From positions 98,071 to 162,070 of the forward strand of contig NZ_JABLSI010000013.1 in assembly GCF_019303475.1 (NCBI RefSeq): a DNA stretch of 64,000 nt, written 5' to 3'. The notes under the pieces were generated by a model. That model made no database searches. It saw only the letters and a list, made by a program, of their open reading frames with translations, and was not told the origin of the DNA. This DNA comes from Streptomyces sp. JJ38. Its GTDB lineage: Bacteria > Actinomycetota > Actinomycetes > Streptomycetales > Streptomycetaceae. Both the position numbers and the translations under genes were made by a program. Positions 8,637 to 19,454 of the stretch are shown here, piece after piece; the stretch's first letter is position 1, and each line of letters begins with the position of its first letter.

Positions 8637-10179
8637 CCGTGGCACCGGGGCCCTGCGCCGCCGAGGCCCCGGGCCGCGGCGTGGACGGGGTCCCGGGCCC
8701 CGGGACGGCCGAGGTGCCGGGCCCCGGCGCGGGGGACGACGAGGGCGCCCGCGCCGAGCCGTAGCCCGCGTCGGCGCCCTCGCCCGCCCCCGGCGGCAGC
8801 GGCGGCGGCGCGTACCGCGGCAGGGGGCGTCCGTCGGGGTCCGGGCGGACGGCGCCCAGCAGGGGGTTGGCCGCCACGGGGGAGACCTTGACGGCGGCCC
8901 CCGGGCGGGGCGCCTGCACCACCCGGCCGTCGCCGATGTACAGGGCGACGTGGGTCGCCTCGGCGAAGTACACCACCAGGTCCCCGGGACGCAGCTGGTC
9001 CAGCCCGACCCGGGGCAGCCGGCGCCACTGCTCCTGGCTCGTGCGCGGAATGGGACGCGCTGCTTCGGCCCAGGCCCAGGAGGTCAGGCCCGAGCAGTCG
9101 AACGCGGCCGGGCCCTCCGCGCCCCACCGGTACGGCTTGCCCACCTGCGCGAGCGCGTTCCGCACCGCGGCCGCCCCCGCCGCCGACGGAGCCCGGGCCG
9201 CGGCCTGCGTGTCCGAGCCCAGTTTCCCGTCGTCCAGCAGCTCGCGCTGGGCCCGCCGCACCTCGGCGCGCTCGCGCTCCCTGACGGCGGCCAGCTGGCT
9301 GTCGCTCAGCGAGGCCAGCAGGCGGGAGATGTCGTCCAGCCGGCCGAGGACCGCGTCCCGCCGCTCGGCCTCGTCCTCGGCCAGCCGCTCGCGCCGTTCC
9401 AGCGCGCGCCGGGCCCGCTCCGCCGTGCGCCGCAGCCGTCGCTCGCCCGCCGCGAGCCTGCGCACCGTGGCGGCCTGGCTCTGCGCGGCCTCGTCCAGGA
9501 CGTGGCCGCGGTGGAAGGCGTCCTGTGGGGTGCGGCTGAGCAGCATCCCCAGATACGGGTCCAGCGCCACGCTGCCGCCCCGGTACTGCTCGCGGGCCAG
9601 CCGTCCGGCCGCCCGCCGCTGTGCGTCCAGATCCGCCCTGGCCCCGGTCAGCCGCTTCCGCAGCCGCTGCACCTTCTCCCGCTGCTCGCGCAGGGCCTCC
9701 TCGGCCGCGTTGTACTGCTCGGTCGCGGAGCCCGCCTCGCGGTACAGGGTGCGCAGTCGGCCCAGCAGCTCGCCCACGGACCGCCCGGCGGTCTCTCCGG
9801 TGCCCTCCGCGGCCTCGGGGTCCGCGACCTCGGGCGCGGCGTCCGGCGCCTCGCGCGGGCCGGGCGGCTCGTCCGGGGCCGGCCTCTCCGGGCTGTCCGG
9901 GGACGGGGGTCGGGGTGCGTCAGGGTGTCGGGGCGGGCCCGTCAGCCGCCCTCGCCACACCGGTACCGCAGGCTCCTCCGACGTCCCCGCGGCCGAGCCG
10001 CCGGGCGGGGTGGGGAGGATCCCCGCGACGGCGGGGAAGACGGCCGGACCGGACGGCGCGGTGAGGGCGAGCACCACGGCCGTGGCGGCGCCCAGCCCTC
10101 CGGCCCGACGTGCTCCGGCCCGACGTGCTCCGGCCCGACGTGCTCCGGCCCGACGTGCGGAGCGTCGTGTGGCTGACAC
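8626..10179 (-). CDS. Secreted NlpC/P60 cell-wall hydrolase with coiled coil
   Basis: A 517-residue exported endopeptidase probably cleaving peptide cross-bridges of peptidoglycan. The GTG start at 10179 has GGAGGTGA just upstream. A very basic repeated n-region (RRAGA units) leads into a hydrophobic signal segment, a Pro-rich linker, a long coiled coil around residues 140-320 (Ala/Arg/Glu-rich, NlpC-associated helical type), and a C-terminal NlpC/P60 domain with catalytic Cys in FDCSGLTSW and His in THVALYIGDG. A low-complexity Pro/Gly tail follows. The 3' end overlaps that of the convergent FAD monooxygenase by 11 bases. Confidence 0.9.
   Translation of the reverse strand: MSATRRSARRAGARRAGARRAGARRAGGLGAATAVVLALTAPSGPAVFPAVAGILPTPPGGSAAGTSEEPAVPVWRGRLTGPPRHPDAPRPPSPDSPERPAPDEPPGPREAPDAAPEVADPEAAEGTGETAGRSVGELLGRLRTLYREAGSATEQYNAAEEALREQREKVQRLRKRLTGARADLDAQRRAAGRLAREQYRGGSVALDPYLGMLLSRTPQDAFHRGHVLDEAAQSQAATVRRLAAGERRLRRTAERARRALERRERLAEDEAERRDAVLGRLDDISRLLASLSDSQLAAVRERERAEVRRAQRELLDDGKLGSDTQAAARAPSAAGAAAVRNALAQVGKPYRWGAEGPAAFDCSGLTSWAWAEAARPIPRTSQEQWRRLPRVGLDQLRPGDLVVYFAEATHVALYIGDGRVVQAPRPGAAVKVSPVAANPLLGAVRPDPDGRPLPRYAPPPLPPGAGEGADAGYGSARAPSSSPAPGPGTSAVPGPGTPSTPRPGASAAQGPGATVSR
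10097..10159. repeat. 15-bp tandem repeat in the signal-peptide region of the NlpC/P60 gene
   Basis: Three perfect copies of CGACGTGCTCCGGCC (10106-10120, 10121-10135, 10136-10150) with partial copies on both sides. Read on the minus strand they encode repeated ARRAG units in the positively charged n-region of the secretion signal. The unit is a multiple of three, so copy-number change would leave the frame intact. Confidence 0.9.
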
Positions 10180-10332
10180 CTCATCACCTCCGCACCCAGC
10201 AGAGGCGATACGGAGGTCGTACGGTCATATTGTCGCCGACGGCTAGGTCAACCGGCCCACCAGAAATCACCCCCTGGTGAGCACCGGGCCGCCGCCCGCG
10301 GCGGCGCCCGCCGTCCCCCGGCGCCGCCGCCC

Positions 10333-10593
10333 TCAGGTCCGCTTACCGCGCCAGGGCCAGTTCCGCGGGGGGCGCCCCTCCGGCTCGTGCACGTACCGCC
10401 AGCCGCGCGGCATCCCCAGGCGCGACGTCCCGGCCGGCTCCAGCCGGTAGACGTGGACGACCGGCGGGCCGCCCTCCGCGTCGGGCACCGGGATCTCGTA
10501 CCACTTGGGCGGCCGGCCCGTCGGGCCCAGCAGCACGTCCAGGACCCGGCCGTCCATCGGGCCGCCCACGAACACCGTCTTCTCGCTTCTCAC
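10333..10593 (-). CDS. Small conserved-looking hypothetical protein
   Basis: An 86-residue soluble protein starting at GTG 10593, with no family I recognise. It begins [15 protein letters not shown] and ends in a basic, Trp-rich tail ([20 protein letters not shown]). The ordered beta-type N-terminus and typical codon use for the region suggest it is real. It lies between the NlpC gene and the TetR gene, all on the minus strand, with 10 bases to the TetR stop. Confidence 0.6.
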   Translation of the reverse strand: MRSEKTVFVGGPMDGRVLDVLLGPTGRPPKWYEIPVPDAEGGPPVVHVYRLEPAGTSRLGMPRGWRYVHEPEGRPPRNWPWRGKRT

Positions 10594-10603
10594 CCGGCCA
10601 GTG

Positions 10604-11317
10604 TCACAGCAGCGACTCTCCGACGCTCAGGACGGGCACCAGCCGCCGGAACAGCTCCCCGGCCGGGCCCTCGCGCTCCTCGGTCGCCACCGCCGTCGCG
10701 ACCGCGAGCGCGGACTCCTCGTCCCGGGTCGCGGTCACCAGGAGCTGGGCGACGAACTGCTCGACCATCCAGGCCGTCAGCTCCTCGCGCGGCGGCACCC
10801 GGCCCTCGTCCAGCCAGATCAGCGAGGCCGCCTCCACGGCCGCGATCCACGTCCGCACCGCCATCCGCAGCCGGGTCCCGGGCTCCGGGACCTCCAGATG
10901 CCTGAGGATCTCCTCGGCAGCGGCTCTGCGGACCTCGTCCACGATGGCGTTCGTCCGCGAGGTCTCCGCCACGCTGCCGCCCGCCAGCAGCGCCGTGAAC
11001 CCGGCGTCGTGCTGCTCGACGAAGGCCAGGTAGCGGTCCAGCACGCGCAGCAGCCGCTCGGTCATGGGTCCGGCCGTCGGCTCGTCGAAGCAGGCCTCCA
11101 GGGCGTCGGCGGCCTGGCGCAGCGCGGCCTCGTACAACTGCTGCTTGCCGCCGGGGAAGTAGCGGTAGACGAGCGGCCTCGACACGCCCGCCGCGGCGGC
11201 CACGTCGTCCAGGGTGATCTCTTCGGGCGGGCGGTGTGCGAACAGGCCGAGCGCCGTCGAGATGAGCTGGGCCCGCCGCTGTTCCACGCTGAGTCGTCGG
11301 TACGCGGGGGCGGTCAT
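10604..11317 (-). CDS. TetR-family transcriptional regulator
   Basis: A 237-residue regulator. The N-terminal HTH ([22 protein letters not shown], shown here as [20 protein letters not shown]) is textbook TetR, and the remaining helical part is the ligand/dimer domain. ATG 11317 was preferred over a longer frame because [15 protein letters not shown] is the usual short lead-in to helix 1. The gene lies downstream of the AurF-like oxygenase gene on the same strand, so the pair may form a regulatory unit. Confidence 0.88.
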   Translation of the reverse strand: MTAPAYRRLSVEQRRAQLISTALGLFAHRPPEEITLDDVAAAAGVSRPLVYRYFPGGKQQLYEAALRQAADALEACFDEPTAGPMTERLLRVLDRYLAFVEQHDAGFTALLAGGSVAETSRTNAIVDEVRRAAAEEILRHLEVPEPGTRLRMAVRTWIAAVEAASLIWLDEGRVPPREELTAWMVEQFVAQLLVTATRDEESALAVATAVATEEREGPAGELFRRLVPVLSVGESLL

Positions 11318-11462
11318 GCCCAGCAGGGTAACGGGGGGCCGGACGAACCGCTCCGGGCAGGTGCGCACCGGGCGCGGGGGCGGACCGCGCCCGGCCGGTC
11401 GGCGACGTGGGGCAGGGGGCGCGGAGCAGGCGGAACGCCCTGCCCGGGCGTTCGCGGAGGCG

Positions 11463-12407
11463 TCAGGGGGCGAGCAGGCCGGAGCTGATCCAGAGCCGGC
11501 GGCCCACGCCGCGCAGCACGCCGACCTCGTCGAGGAAGTCCGTCAGCCGCCTGGCGCCCGTCTGCATGACCTCGCGCCGGTGCGCGCTCGCCCGTACCTG
11601 GGCGAGGGCCTCCCGCCGGTCGAGTCCGGCGTCCGTGTAGACCTGCGGGTTGACGAAGGCGACGGAGAAGACGCGGGCCGCCTCACCGGCGCTGAGGCGG
11701 GTGAGCGCCTGCTCCCAGCGCGGTGCGGACACCATCTGCCGCCGCAGCTCCTCCCGCGCGTAGCGCACGTGCCGGGCCTCCTCCACGACGTGGATGCGCG
11801 TGATGCCGCGCACGAGCGGCTGCACCCGCTCGTCGGGGAAGGTGAGGCGCTGCATCCAGTCCAGGATCTCCTCGCCCAGGAGGGTGCAGGCGAACGAGCC
11901 GGGCGTGGTCGAGACCGTCTTCAGGACGCGGGCCAGGTTGTGGTTGAACCGGCTGACCGGGTACGGGTTCGAGCCGCCCAGGTTGATCAGCCGCCCGAAC
12001 ATCAGCGAGTGCCGGCACTCGTCGGCGATCTCCGTCAGCGCATAGCGCACGTGGCTGCTGGTGAGCGGCTTGTCGTAGATGTGCCGGACGAGGAGCTGCA
12101 TGAGGATGATCTCGAACCAGATGCCCAGCGAGGCCAGCGAGGCCGCCTCGAGCCGGGCCAGGTCCATCCGCTGCTCCTCGGACATCCGGCGCCACAGGGG
12201 CGTGTCGTAGAGGGACACCAGCTCGGGCGGCCAGAACCACTTGCCCTCCTCGAAGGGCGCGTCCCAGTCCAGCTCCACGTCCGGGTCGAAGGAGTGCTTC
12301 CGGGACGCCTCCAGCAGGCGTTCGGCCACCTCCTCGCGGTCCTTGAGCCGACCGAGTGCGTCGCGCAGGAGGGGGTGGTCGGTACCGAGTTCGGAGGCTG
12401 TGGTCAT
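11463..12407 (-). CDS. AurF-like diiron oxygenase
   Basis: A 314-residue protein of the AurF (p-aminobenzoate N-oxygenase) family. The carboxylate/His ligands of the diiron centre can be placed: ExxH in DECRH (near residue 132), HxxxExxH in HVVEEARH (near residue 209), plus Glu residues in the preceding helices (LARLEAAS, GIWFE). Such enzymes oxidise arylamines or act in lipid-like oxidations; substrate is unknown here. ATG 12407 has a GAGGTG ribosome site. It is divergent from the secreted aminopeptidase and followed by a TetR gene on the same strand. Confidence 0.8.
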   Translation of the reverse strand: MTTASELGTDHPLLRDALGRLKDREEVAERLLEASRKHSFDPDVELDWDAPFEEGKWFWPPELVSLYDTPLWRRMSEEQRMDLARLEAASLASLGIWFEIILMQLLVRHIYDKPLTSSHVRYALTEIADECRHSLMFGRLINLGGSNPYPVSRFNHNLARVLKTVSTTPGSFACTLLGEEILDWMQRLTFPDERVQPLVRGITRIHVVEEARHVRYAREELRRQMVSAPRWEQALTRLSAGEAARVFSVAFVNPQVYTDAGLDRREALAQVRASAHRREVMQTGARRLTDFLDEVGVLRGVGRRLWISSGLLAP

Positions 12408-12471
12408 GGCTGCACCTCACTGCGGGTCTGGGCACGGCGGAGCGTTACCACCGGTCACATCGGCGACCCTT

Positions 12472-14304
<1,833 letters not shown>

Positions 14305-14521
14305 GCACGCCCTGAGCATGCCCCGAGCCTCTGGGCACGCCCCGACGTGCTGAGCGGCCGACGGTCACCGCTCCACCGCCGCCCGGCCGGACCCACCCGG
14401 CCGGGCGGCACCGTCGCCGTCCGGAGCCGGCGCCCGAAGCCGCCCCCGAGCCGCCGTCCAAAAGCCGTCACACCCGTGCCGTTGAGGCCCGGCGCGCCAC
14501 GTCGCTAAGGTCGGTGCGACC

Positions 14522-17185
14522 GTGCACGCGCCCGGGGGAGCCATCGACGACCACGCAGGAAGACCGGCCGATGACCTCACTCCATCAGCGCCACCGCTGG
14601 TGGGGCGCTCCGCGCTGCTCCGCGCCGTCGAGACGCGCCTCGCCGCCGGCGGCAGCGTCGTCCTCACCGGCCCCGCGGGCATCGGCAAGACCGCGCTCCT
14701 CGCCACGCTCGCCACCGCCGCCCGCACCCGCGGCGAGAACGTCCTGCGCGTCACCGTCCCCCGCAGGCCCCCGCCCCGCACACCGCAACCGCCCCCCGAC
14801 ACCCCCACCCTCCTCCTCGTCGACGACGCCCAGTGGCTCCACCCCCGAGCCGTCGAGGCCGTGCGGCGCACCCTGGCACGCGCGTCCGGCCGCCTGCCCC
14901 CGGCCCCCGTCCGCGCCGTCGTCGCCGGCCGCTGGACACCCCGCCTCCCCACCGACGTCGCGCCCGACGCCGCCCCCTGGCGGCCCGCCCCGGACGCCGT
15001 CGAGCTCCCCGTGCCCCCGCTCAGTCCCGAGGGCGTCGCCCGACTCCTCGACCCGCACGGCCTCCCCGTCCGGCTCACCAACAAGCTCCACGCCGACTCC
15101 GGCGGCAACCCCCGCCTCGCCCTCGCCCTCGCCGCCGCCTACGCGGACCGCGTCCCCCGCCCGGGTCGACCCGCGCCCCTCCCGCCCGAGGTCGCCGCCC
15201 TTCTCACCGAACGCCTCGCGACCCTGCCCGACGCCGTCCGCGACACCCTGCTCGCCGCGGCCCTCGCCGATCCGCCCACGCTCCCGCTGCTCCTCCGCAC
15301 CGGCCGCCCCGCCGCCGACGACCACATCGCCCGCGCCGCCACCGCCGGGCTCCTGCTCACCGACGGCGACACCATCCGCTTCACCCCGCCCGCCGCCGCC
15401 GACGTCATCGCCGCCCAGGCCGGTGCCGCCCGCCGCGCCGCCCTCCACATCACCCTCGCCGCCGCCACCACCGACCCCGCCGCCCGCGCCCGGCACCAGG
15501 CCCTCGCCGCCACCGACCCCGACGCCGCCCTCGCCCACCGTCTCACCCGGGCCGCCGGCACAGCCCGCCGCAAGGGCGACCACCGCGCCGCCGCCGAGCT
15601 GTACCTCCTCGCCGCCGAACGCACCCCCGCAGCCCCGTTGGCCCGCGAAGCCGACCGCCTCGACCGCCTCCTCGCCGCAGCCCGCTCCGGCGCCACCGCC
15701 GCCCACGGCGCCGTCGTCCACCGTGCCGCCGACGCCGTCCTGCGCACCGACGCCCCACCCGCCGCCCGCGTCGCCGTCCGGCTCGCCCTCCTCGACCTCG
15801 CCGGCCAGGGATTCGGCGACATGGACGAGACCTTCGCCGCCGCCCTCCTCGACGCGGCGGACCACCCCGCCCACCTGGCCCGCGTCCGCCTGCGCCTGGC
15901 CTGGTCCGCCCTCCTGGACGGCAAGCCCCTGCGCGCCGAGACCGAGGCCGACCGCACCGTCCGCCACGCCCGCGCCGCCGCCGACCCCGCCATCGAGGCC
16001 ATGGCCCTCGCCGTCAAGGCCACCGTCGCCCGAGCCACCGGACGCAGCGACCACCAGGCCCACCTCGACCACGCCCTGCGCCTGCCCCACCGCGCCCCCG
16101 ACGGCTGGCTGCACAGGACGCCGCGCTTCCTCGCCGCCCGCTTCGCCGCCGCCGACGACCGCCTCCACGAGGCCCGCGAAGCCCTGCTCCGGATGCTCGC
16201 CGAGGTCGGCCACGGCACCGGCGAGGAGACCGTCGCCGTCCTGTCCGCCCTCGCCGAGACCTGCGCCGCCCTCGGCCACTGCCGCGAAGCCCTCGACTAC
16301 GCCGACCGTGCCGTCCACCTCACCCGCGAAGCCGGGTACAGCCCCGGCCCGGCCTGGTACGGCGCCGCCGTCGCCGAACTCGCCGGCGGCGACCTCACCC
16401 GTGCCGCGGCCTACGCCGACCGCGGCGTCCTCGCCTCCGAGCAGGAACGCGACATCCCCCACCTCGCCCGCCACCTGCACGCCCTCGGCCAGGCACGCCT
16501 GCGCACCGGGAACCTCCGCGGCGGCGTCGCCGCCCTCCACCGCCTGAAGGACCTCCACCAGGCCCGGGGCATCGACTCCCCCCACACCCTGCGCTGGCAC
16601 GCCGACCTCGCCTCCGGCCTCGTCGCCCTCGGTGACCTCACCGCCGCCACCGAGCTCATCCACGCCACCCGCGCCACCCTCACCGCCCACGGCAACCCCG
16701 GCGGCGTCGAGGCCCGCCTCGACCGCGCCGAGGCCGCCCTCCACGCCGCCCAGGGCGAGCCCGACACCGCCCTGGCCCTCCTCGACGCCGCCACCGCCCG
16801 CTTCGCCGCCCTCGGCCAACCGCTCGAACACGGCCACTGCCTCCTCGAGCGCGCCCGCGTCGAACGCCGCCGCCGACGCCACGCCGCCGCCCGCGCCGCC
16901 ACCGCCGAGGCCCTCGCCCTCTTCACCCGCCACGCCGCCCGCCCCTGGCGCGCCCAGGCCGACCGCCACCTCACCCACCCCGACGACGGCACCGTCCTCA
17001 CCGTCAGCGAGGAACGCATCGCCGCCCTCGTCGTCGGGGGCGCCACCAACCAGGAGGTCGCCGCCCGCATGTTCCTCAGCGTCAAGACGATCGAGGCATC
17101 CCTGACCCGCATCTACCGCAAGCTCGGCATCCGCTCCCGCACCCAGCTCAGCACCCTCCTCCACACCACCCACCCCGGCACCTGA
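14522..17185 (+). CDS. Large ATP-binding LuxR-family (LAL) regulator
   Basis: An 887-residue regulator with an N-terminal AAA/NACHT-like ATPase (Walker A LTGPAGIGKTAL near residue 55, Walker B LLLVDDAQWL near 95), a long Ala-rich TPR-like helical middle and a C-terminal LuxR HTH (TNQEVAARMFLSVKTIEASL). This is the LAL architecture found among pathway-specific and global activators in streptomycetes. The start at GTG 14522 is uncertain because no strong ribosome site precedes it. It is the last gene before the tRNA and has the extreme GC3 of the left part of the window. Confidence 0.88.
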   Translation: MHAPGGAIDDHAGRPADDLTPSAPPLVGRSALLRAVETRLAAGGSVVLTGPAGIGKTALLATLATAARTRGENVLRVTVPRRPPPRTPQPPPDTPTLLLVDDAQWLHPRAVEAVRRTLARASGRLPPAPVRAVVAGRWTPRLPTDVAPDAAPWRPAPDAVELPVPPLSPEGVARLLDPHGLPVRLTNKLHADSGGNPRLALALAAAYADRVPRPGRPAPLPPEVAALLTERLATLPDAVRDTLLAAALADPPTLPLLLRTGRPAADDHIARAATAGLLLTDGDTIRFTPPAAADVIAAQAGAARRAALHITLAAATTDPAARARHQALAATDPDAALAHRLTRAAGTARRKGDHRAAAELYLLAAERTPAAPLAREADRLDRLLAAARSGATAAHGAVVHRAADAVLRTDAPPAARVAVRLALLDLAGQGFGDMDETFAAALLDAADHPAHLARVRLRLAWSALLDGKPLRAETEADRTVRHARAAADPAIEAMALAVKATVARATGRSDHQAHLDHALRLPHRAPDGWLHRTPRFLAARFAAADDRLHEAREALLRMLAEVGHGTGEETVAVLSALAETCAALGHCREALDYADRAVHLTREAGYSPGPAWYGAAVAELAGGDLTRAAAYADRGVLASEQERDIPHLARHLHALGQARLRTGNLRGGVAALHRLKDLHQARGIDSPHTLRWHADLASGLVALGDLTAATELIHATRATLTAHGNPGGVEARLDRAEAALHAAQGEPDTALALLDAATARFAALGQPLEHGHCLLERARVERRRRRHAAARAATAEALALFTRHAARPWRAQADRHLTHPDDGTVLTVSEERIAALVVGGATNQEVAARMFLSVKTIEASLTRIYRKLGIRSRTQLSTLLHTTHPGT

Positions 17186-17262
17186 CCCCGCCAGCCGAAA
17201 CGGGTTCCTGACCACTCCCGCCGAGCTGGTAAGGTTTCACCCGTCGCCGCAACACGCGGCAA

Positions 17263-17334
17263 GCCCCCGTAGCTCAGGGGATAGAGCAACGGCCTCCGGA
17301 GCCGTGTGCGCAGGTTCGAATCCTGCCGGGGGTA
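17263..17334 (+). tRNA. tRNA-Arg (anticodon CCG)
   Basis: The 72 bases fold as a cloverleaf: acceptor GCCCCCG with CGGGGGT (G1-U72 wobble), D arm GCTC/GAGC, anticodon stem ACGGC/GCCGT around loop CTCCGGA, and T arm GCAGG TTCGAAT CCTGC, discriminator A. CCA is not encoded. An integrase gene on the opposite strand points at the 3' end, so the 3' half is the likely attachment site of the element to the right. Confidence 0.95.
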
Positions 17335-17355
17335 CTGCAGGTCAGGTACCTAAAT

Positions 17356-17392
17356 AGCCCTCTGATCAGGCAATCTGCGTGATCAGAGGGCT
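17356..17392. repeat. Perfect 13-bp inverted repeat beside the tRNA attachment site
   Basis: AGCCCTCTGATCA (17356-17368) and its exact complement (17380-17392) enclose an 11-base loop, 22 bases after the tRNA. It is flanked by several CTGCAG or TGCAG copies (17336, 17392-17440). It could be a terminator for the tRNA transcript or a binding site for the integrase or Xis next to the core site. Confidence 0.7.
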
Positions 17393-17500
17393 TGCAGTTA
17401 TCTGCAGCTGTGAGCAGGCAAATGCAGCCCCAGGACAGCCGCTGCGGGATATACGCGGGATCGGACATTGGCCGACCATTGTGGCGAGTCGGTACATAAG

Positions 17501-17532
17501 AAGCACCCCGAGGTGGTCACCTCGGGGTGCTT
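17501..17532 (-). terminator. Hairpin terminator of the integrase gene
   Basis: AAGCACCCCGAGGTG (17501-17515) pairs exactly with 17518-17532, giving a 15-bp GC-rich stem. On the minus strand it lies 14 bases after the integrase stop and is followed by CTTCTTATGT. This fits an intrinsic terminator for the xis-int transcript. Confidence 0.75.
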
Positions 17533-17545
17533 AGTGTGATGATTG

Positions 17546-18925
17546 TCACGCGTATTCGAGTAGCAGCTTCTCGATCCGCTGGTTCGCGACGACGTGCCTC
17601 CCGTGGAGGCATTTCGCGTAGCGGGCGAGCAGAACCTCCACCGTGTTCCCGGCCCGCTCGGCGACTTCCGTCGGGTCCACCCCAGCGTTCAGCCACGTCG
17701 ACAGAGCCGAGTGGCGTAGATCGTAAGGGCAATCGGCCAGGGGGCTTGCAGCGAGAGCCGGGGGAAGCGCGAACTCACGAGCCTCGCCCCAGGCCCGCGA
17801 GTAGGTGGATGAGCCTACGAGGCCACCCCGCTCGTTGAAGAACAACCGGCCGTCATCGGCGGTACCGAACGTGTCGATACTCTCGCGCCACATGGCCACC
17901 AGGACCGGGGGAAGCGGAGTAGGGCGCACCTCTTCCGGGTCTCGGTTCTTCAACCCACGGTCGTCGTGAACCGCTCCCGTCTTGGTCCACTTCTTGCCTG
18001 CCGTCGGCCGCGTCCGATGTAGGTTGGCCAGCCCCCAGCCTTCCTTCGGCAAGTGGCAATCCTGCACGGCGACACCGACGGCTTCCGCCGGCCTCATTCC
18101 GGCGTAGTACATGCCAGCGAACATCCCGACCAGGCGTCGGCCCCTGGCGCGTCCGTAGCCGCCCACGTACGACACAGCGCCGAGCAGATTCGCCGCCTGC
18201 AGCGGGTTCGCTACGACGCGGGGATCGACAGGAACGATTCTTGGCGGCTTCCTGAAGGAGACGCCGTAAACCGGATTCTCGTCGAATTCCCCCAGTTCTT
18301 TGGCGTAGTTGAGAGCATTGACGAGCACCTTACGCTTCCGCTTGAAGGTCTCGCTGCTCGCTGCTTCGCCGTTGAGTTTGAGTTTCAGGGCCTCAAGAAC
18401 ACCGCGCATCACCGCGGGTTTCCTCAGATCGGCGAGTGGCGGGGAGTTCTTTGCGAGCCAGTCAATAACGGCCCTGGCCTCCGGGGGTACGTCACGTTCA
18501 TCCGGGCCGGGAAGGACGAACGCCCAGTCGCGTAGTGCTCGCTGCATGGCGTCATCCGTCGGCCGCCCAGAGCGTGCAGGCGCAAGGGCCTTGGTAACCC
18601 CCGTCAGCGCTTCATTGATCTCATCCCGGTAGTTGGGCGCGGCGTGGGGCCACTTTATCCCCAAGTATTTCTGGGCAAACGCATACCAGGTAAGAAGCGG
18701 CCCCTGTTCCTCCATGGAGGCAGGCAGGCCGGTGACTGTATCGAACCGCTCCCCGTTTTCCTGTGCCATAAGGAGCTGAGCGCGCAGCTTGTCCGCAAGG
18801 CCCTTCGTCCGACGGGACCGGGAGATTTCCCGACCTGCCACGGTCCAACGAACCTCGTACGTGTCCTTACCCTGGCGGGTCTTCTTCGCCCTGACGCCCC
18901 ATATTCGGACGTCTGTGGTTTTCAA
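17546..18925 (-). CDS. int: Tyrosine recombinase, phage-type site-specific integrase
   Basis: A 459-residue integrase expected to recombine the element att site with tRNA-Arg. The N-terminal part begins with an AP2-like/arm-binding segment (YEVRWTVAGREISRSRRTKG), then a SAM-like core-binding region. The catalytic domain shows Arg in YYAGMRPAEA, the H-x-x-R-type box as DLRHSALSTW, and the nucleophile Tyr in VEVLLARYAKCL near the C-terminus. Its start overlaps the stop of the excisionase-like gene (ATGA), so the two are cotranscribed toward the tRNA. GC content is below that of the genes left of the tRNA. Confidence 0.93.
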   Translation of the reverse strand: MKTTDVRIWGVRAKKTRQGKDTYEVRWTVAGREISRSRRTKGLADKLRAQLLMAQENGERFDTVTGLPASMEEQGPLLTWYAFAQKYLGIKWPHAAPNYRDEINEALTGVTKALAPARSGRPTDDAMQRALRDWAFVLPGPDERDVPPEARAVIDWLAKNSPPLADLRKPAVMRGVLEALKLKLNGEAASSETFKRKRKVLVNALNYAKELGEFDENPVYGVSFRKPPRIVPVDPRVVANPLQAANLLGAVSYVGGYGRARGRRLVGMFAGMYYAGMRPAEAVGVAVQDCHLPKEGWGLANLHRTRPTAGKKWTKTGAVHDDRGLKNRDPEEVRPTPLPPVLVAMWRESIDTFGTADDGRLFFNERGGLVGSSTYSRAWGEAREFALPPALAASPLADCPYDLRHSALSTWLNAGVDPTEVAERAGNTVEVLLARYAKCLHGRHVVANQRIEKLLLEYA

Positions 18926-19125
18926 GCCGCGACTTCCTCTCTCTCATTCAGCCACTCGTGAAAGGCGCTGCGCCTGACGCGCAATTCGCCGTTCGGAAGC
19001 TTAAGCACAGTCGGCCCGGTGCCCATCTCCCGCCATCGATAGAAGGTCCGGCGGGAAATACCATTCAACTCCGCGAGCACTTCCGACACCGTCATAAGTT
19101 CGTCGTTCCTACTCAACCTGGTCAT
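18922..19125 (-). CDS. xis: Excisionase-like small HTH protein
   Basis: A 67-residue MerR/AlpA-type winged HTH. TVSEVLAELNGISRRTFYRW is the recognition part, and GPTVLKLPNGELRVRRSAF the wing, as in Xis proteins of actinobacterial elements that favour excision. It overlaps the integrase start by four bases. The true start could be the internal Met at residue 11. No strong ribosome site precedes either candidate. Confidence 0.82.
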   Translation of the reverse strand: MTRLSRNDELMTVSEVLAELNGISRRTFYRWREMGTGPTVLKLPNGELRVRRSAFHEWLNEREEVAA

Positions 19126-19172
19126 GAGCTACGCACCGCAAGAGGAGGTGAGCGTCCACGATCCACTGGAAC

Positions 19173-19201
19173 GCGGACCAGTAAAGCCAAGACTGGTCCG
19201 C
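19173..19201. repeat. 10-bp hairpin upstream of the xis-int pair
   Basis: GCGGACCAGT (19173-19182) and its complement (19192-19201) form a perfect 10-bp stem with a nine-base loop, about 50 bases ahead of the excisionase-like start. It could be an operator or a leader structure controlling excision genes. Confidence 0.5.
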
Positions 19202-19423
19202 TGCTCGCGGCTGATGTGTCCCCTGTAATGCATGCACGGCTCCTTGCAGAGTGAGCGTCGCCACGCGGCAGAGCCGGGCTGGCGCTTACCGTTCACGCCA
19301 AGAGTGGGCTAGGTACATGCGCCCAAGGCCCTGCGAGCATGTGCCGAAGGGGGTGACGAACATAGAACCTGCCCGCCCGGAAGCCACCGCCAAGTGTCGG
19401 CGCGAACGTCATCAATACTCCGA

Positions 19424-19454
19424 ACGATCGCCGGTTTGGCTAACCGGCGATCGT
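19424..19454. repeat. 13-bp perfect inverted repeat in the gap behind xis
   Basis: ACGATCGCCGGTT (19424-19436) pairs exactly with 19442-19454 around a five-base loop. No T-run follows on either side, so a protein-binding site is as likely as a terminator. Confidence 0.55.

Noticed and set aside
6486..8645. 719-codon open frame on the minus strand
   Set aside because: Antisense to the GTPase and FAD monooxygenase genes; no motif.
14585..17215. 876-codon open frame on the minus strand
   Set aside because: Antisense to the LuxR-type regulator; Gly-rich and repetitive, arises from the GCC/GGC codon bias.
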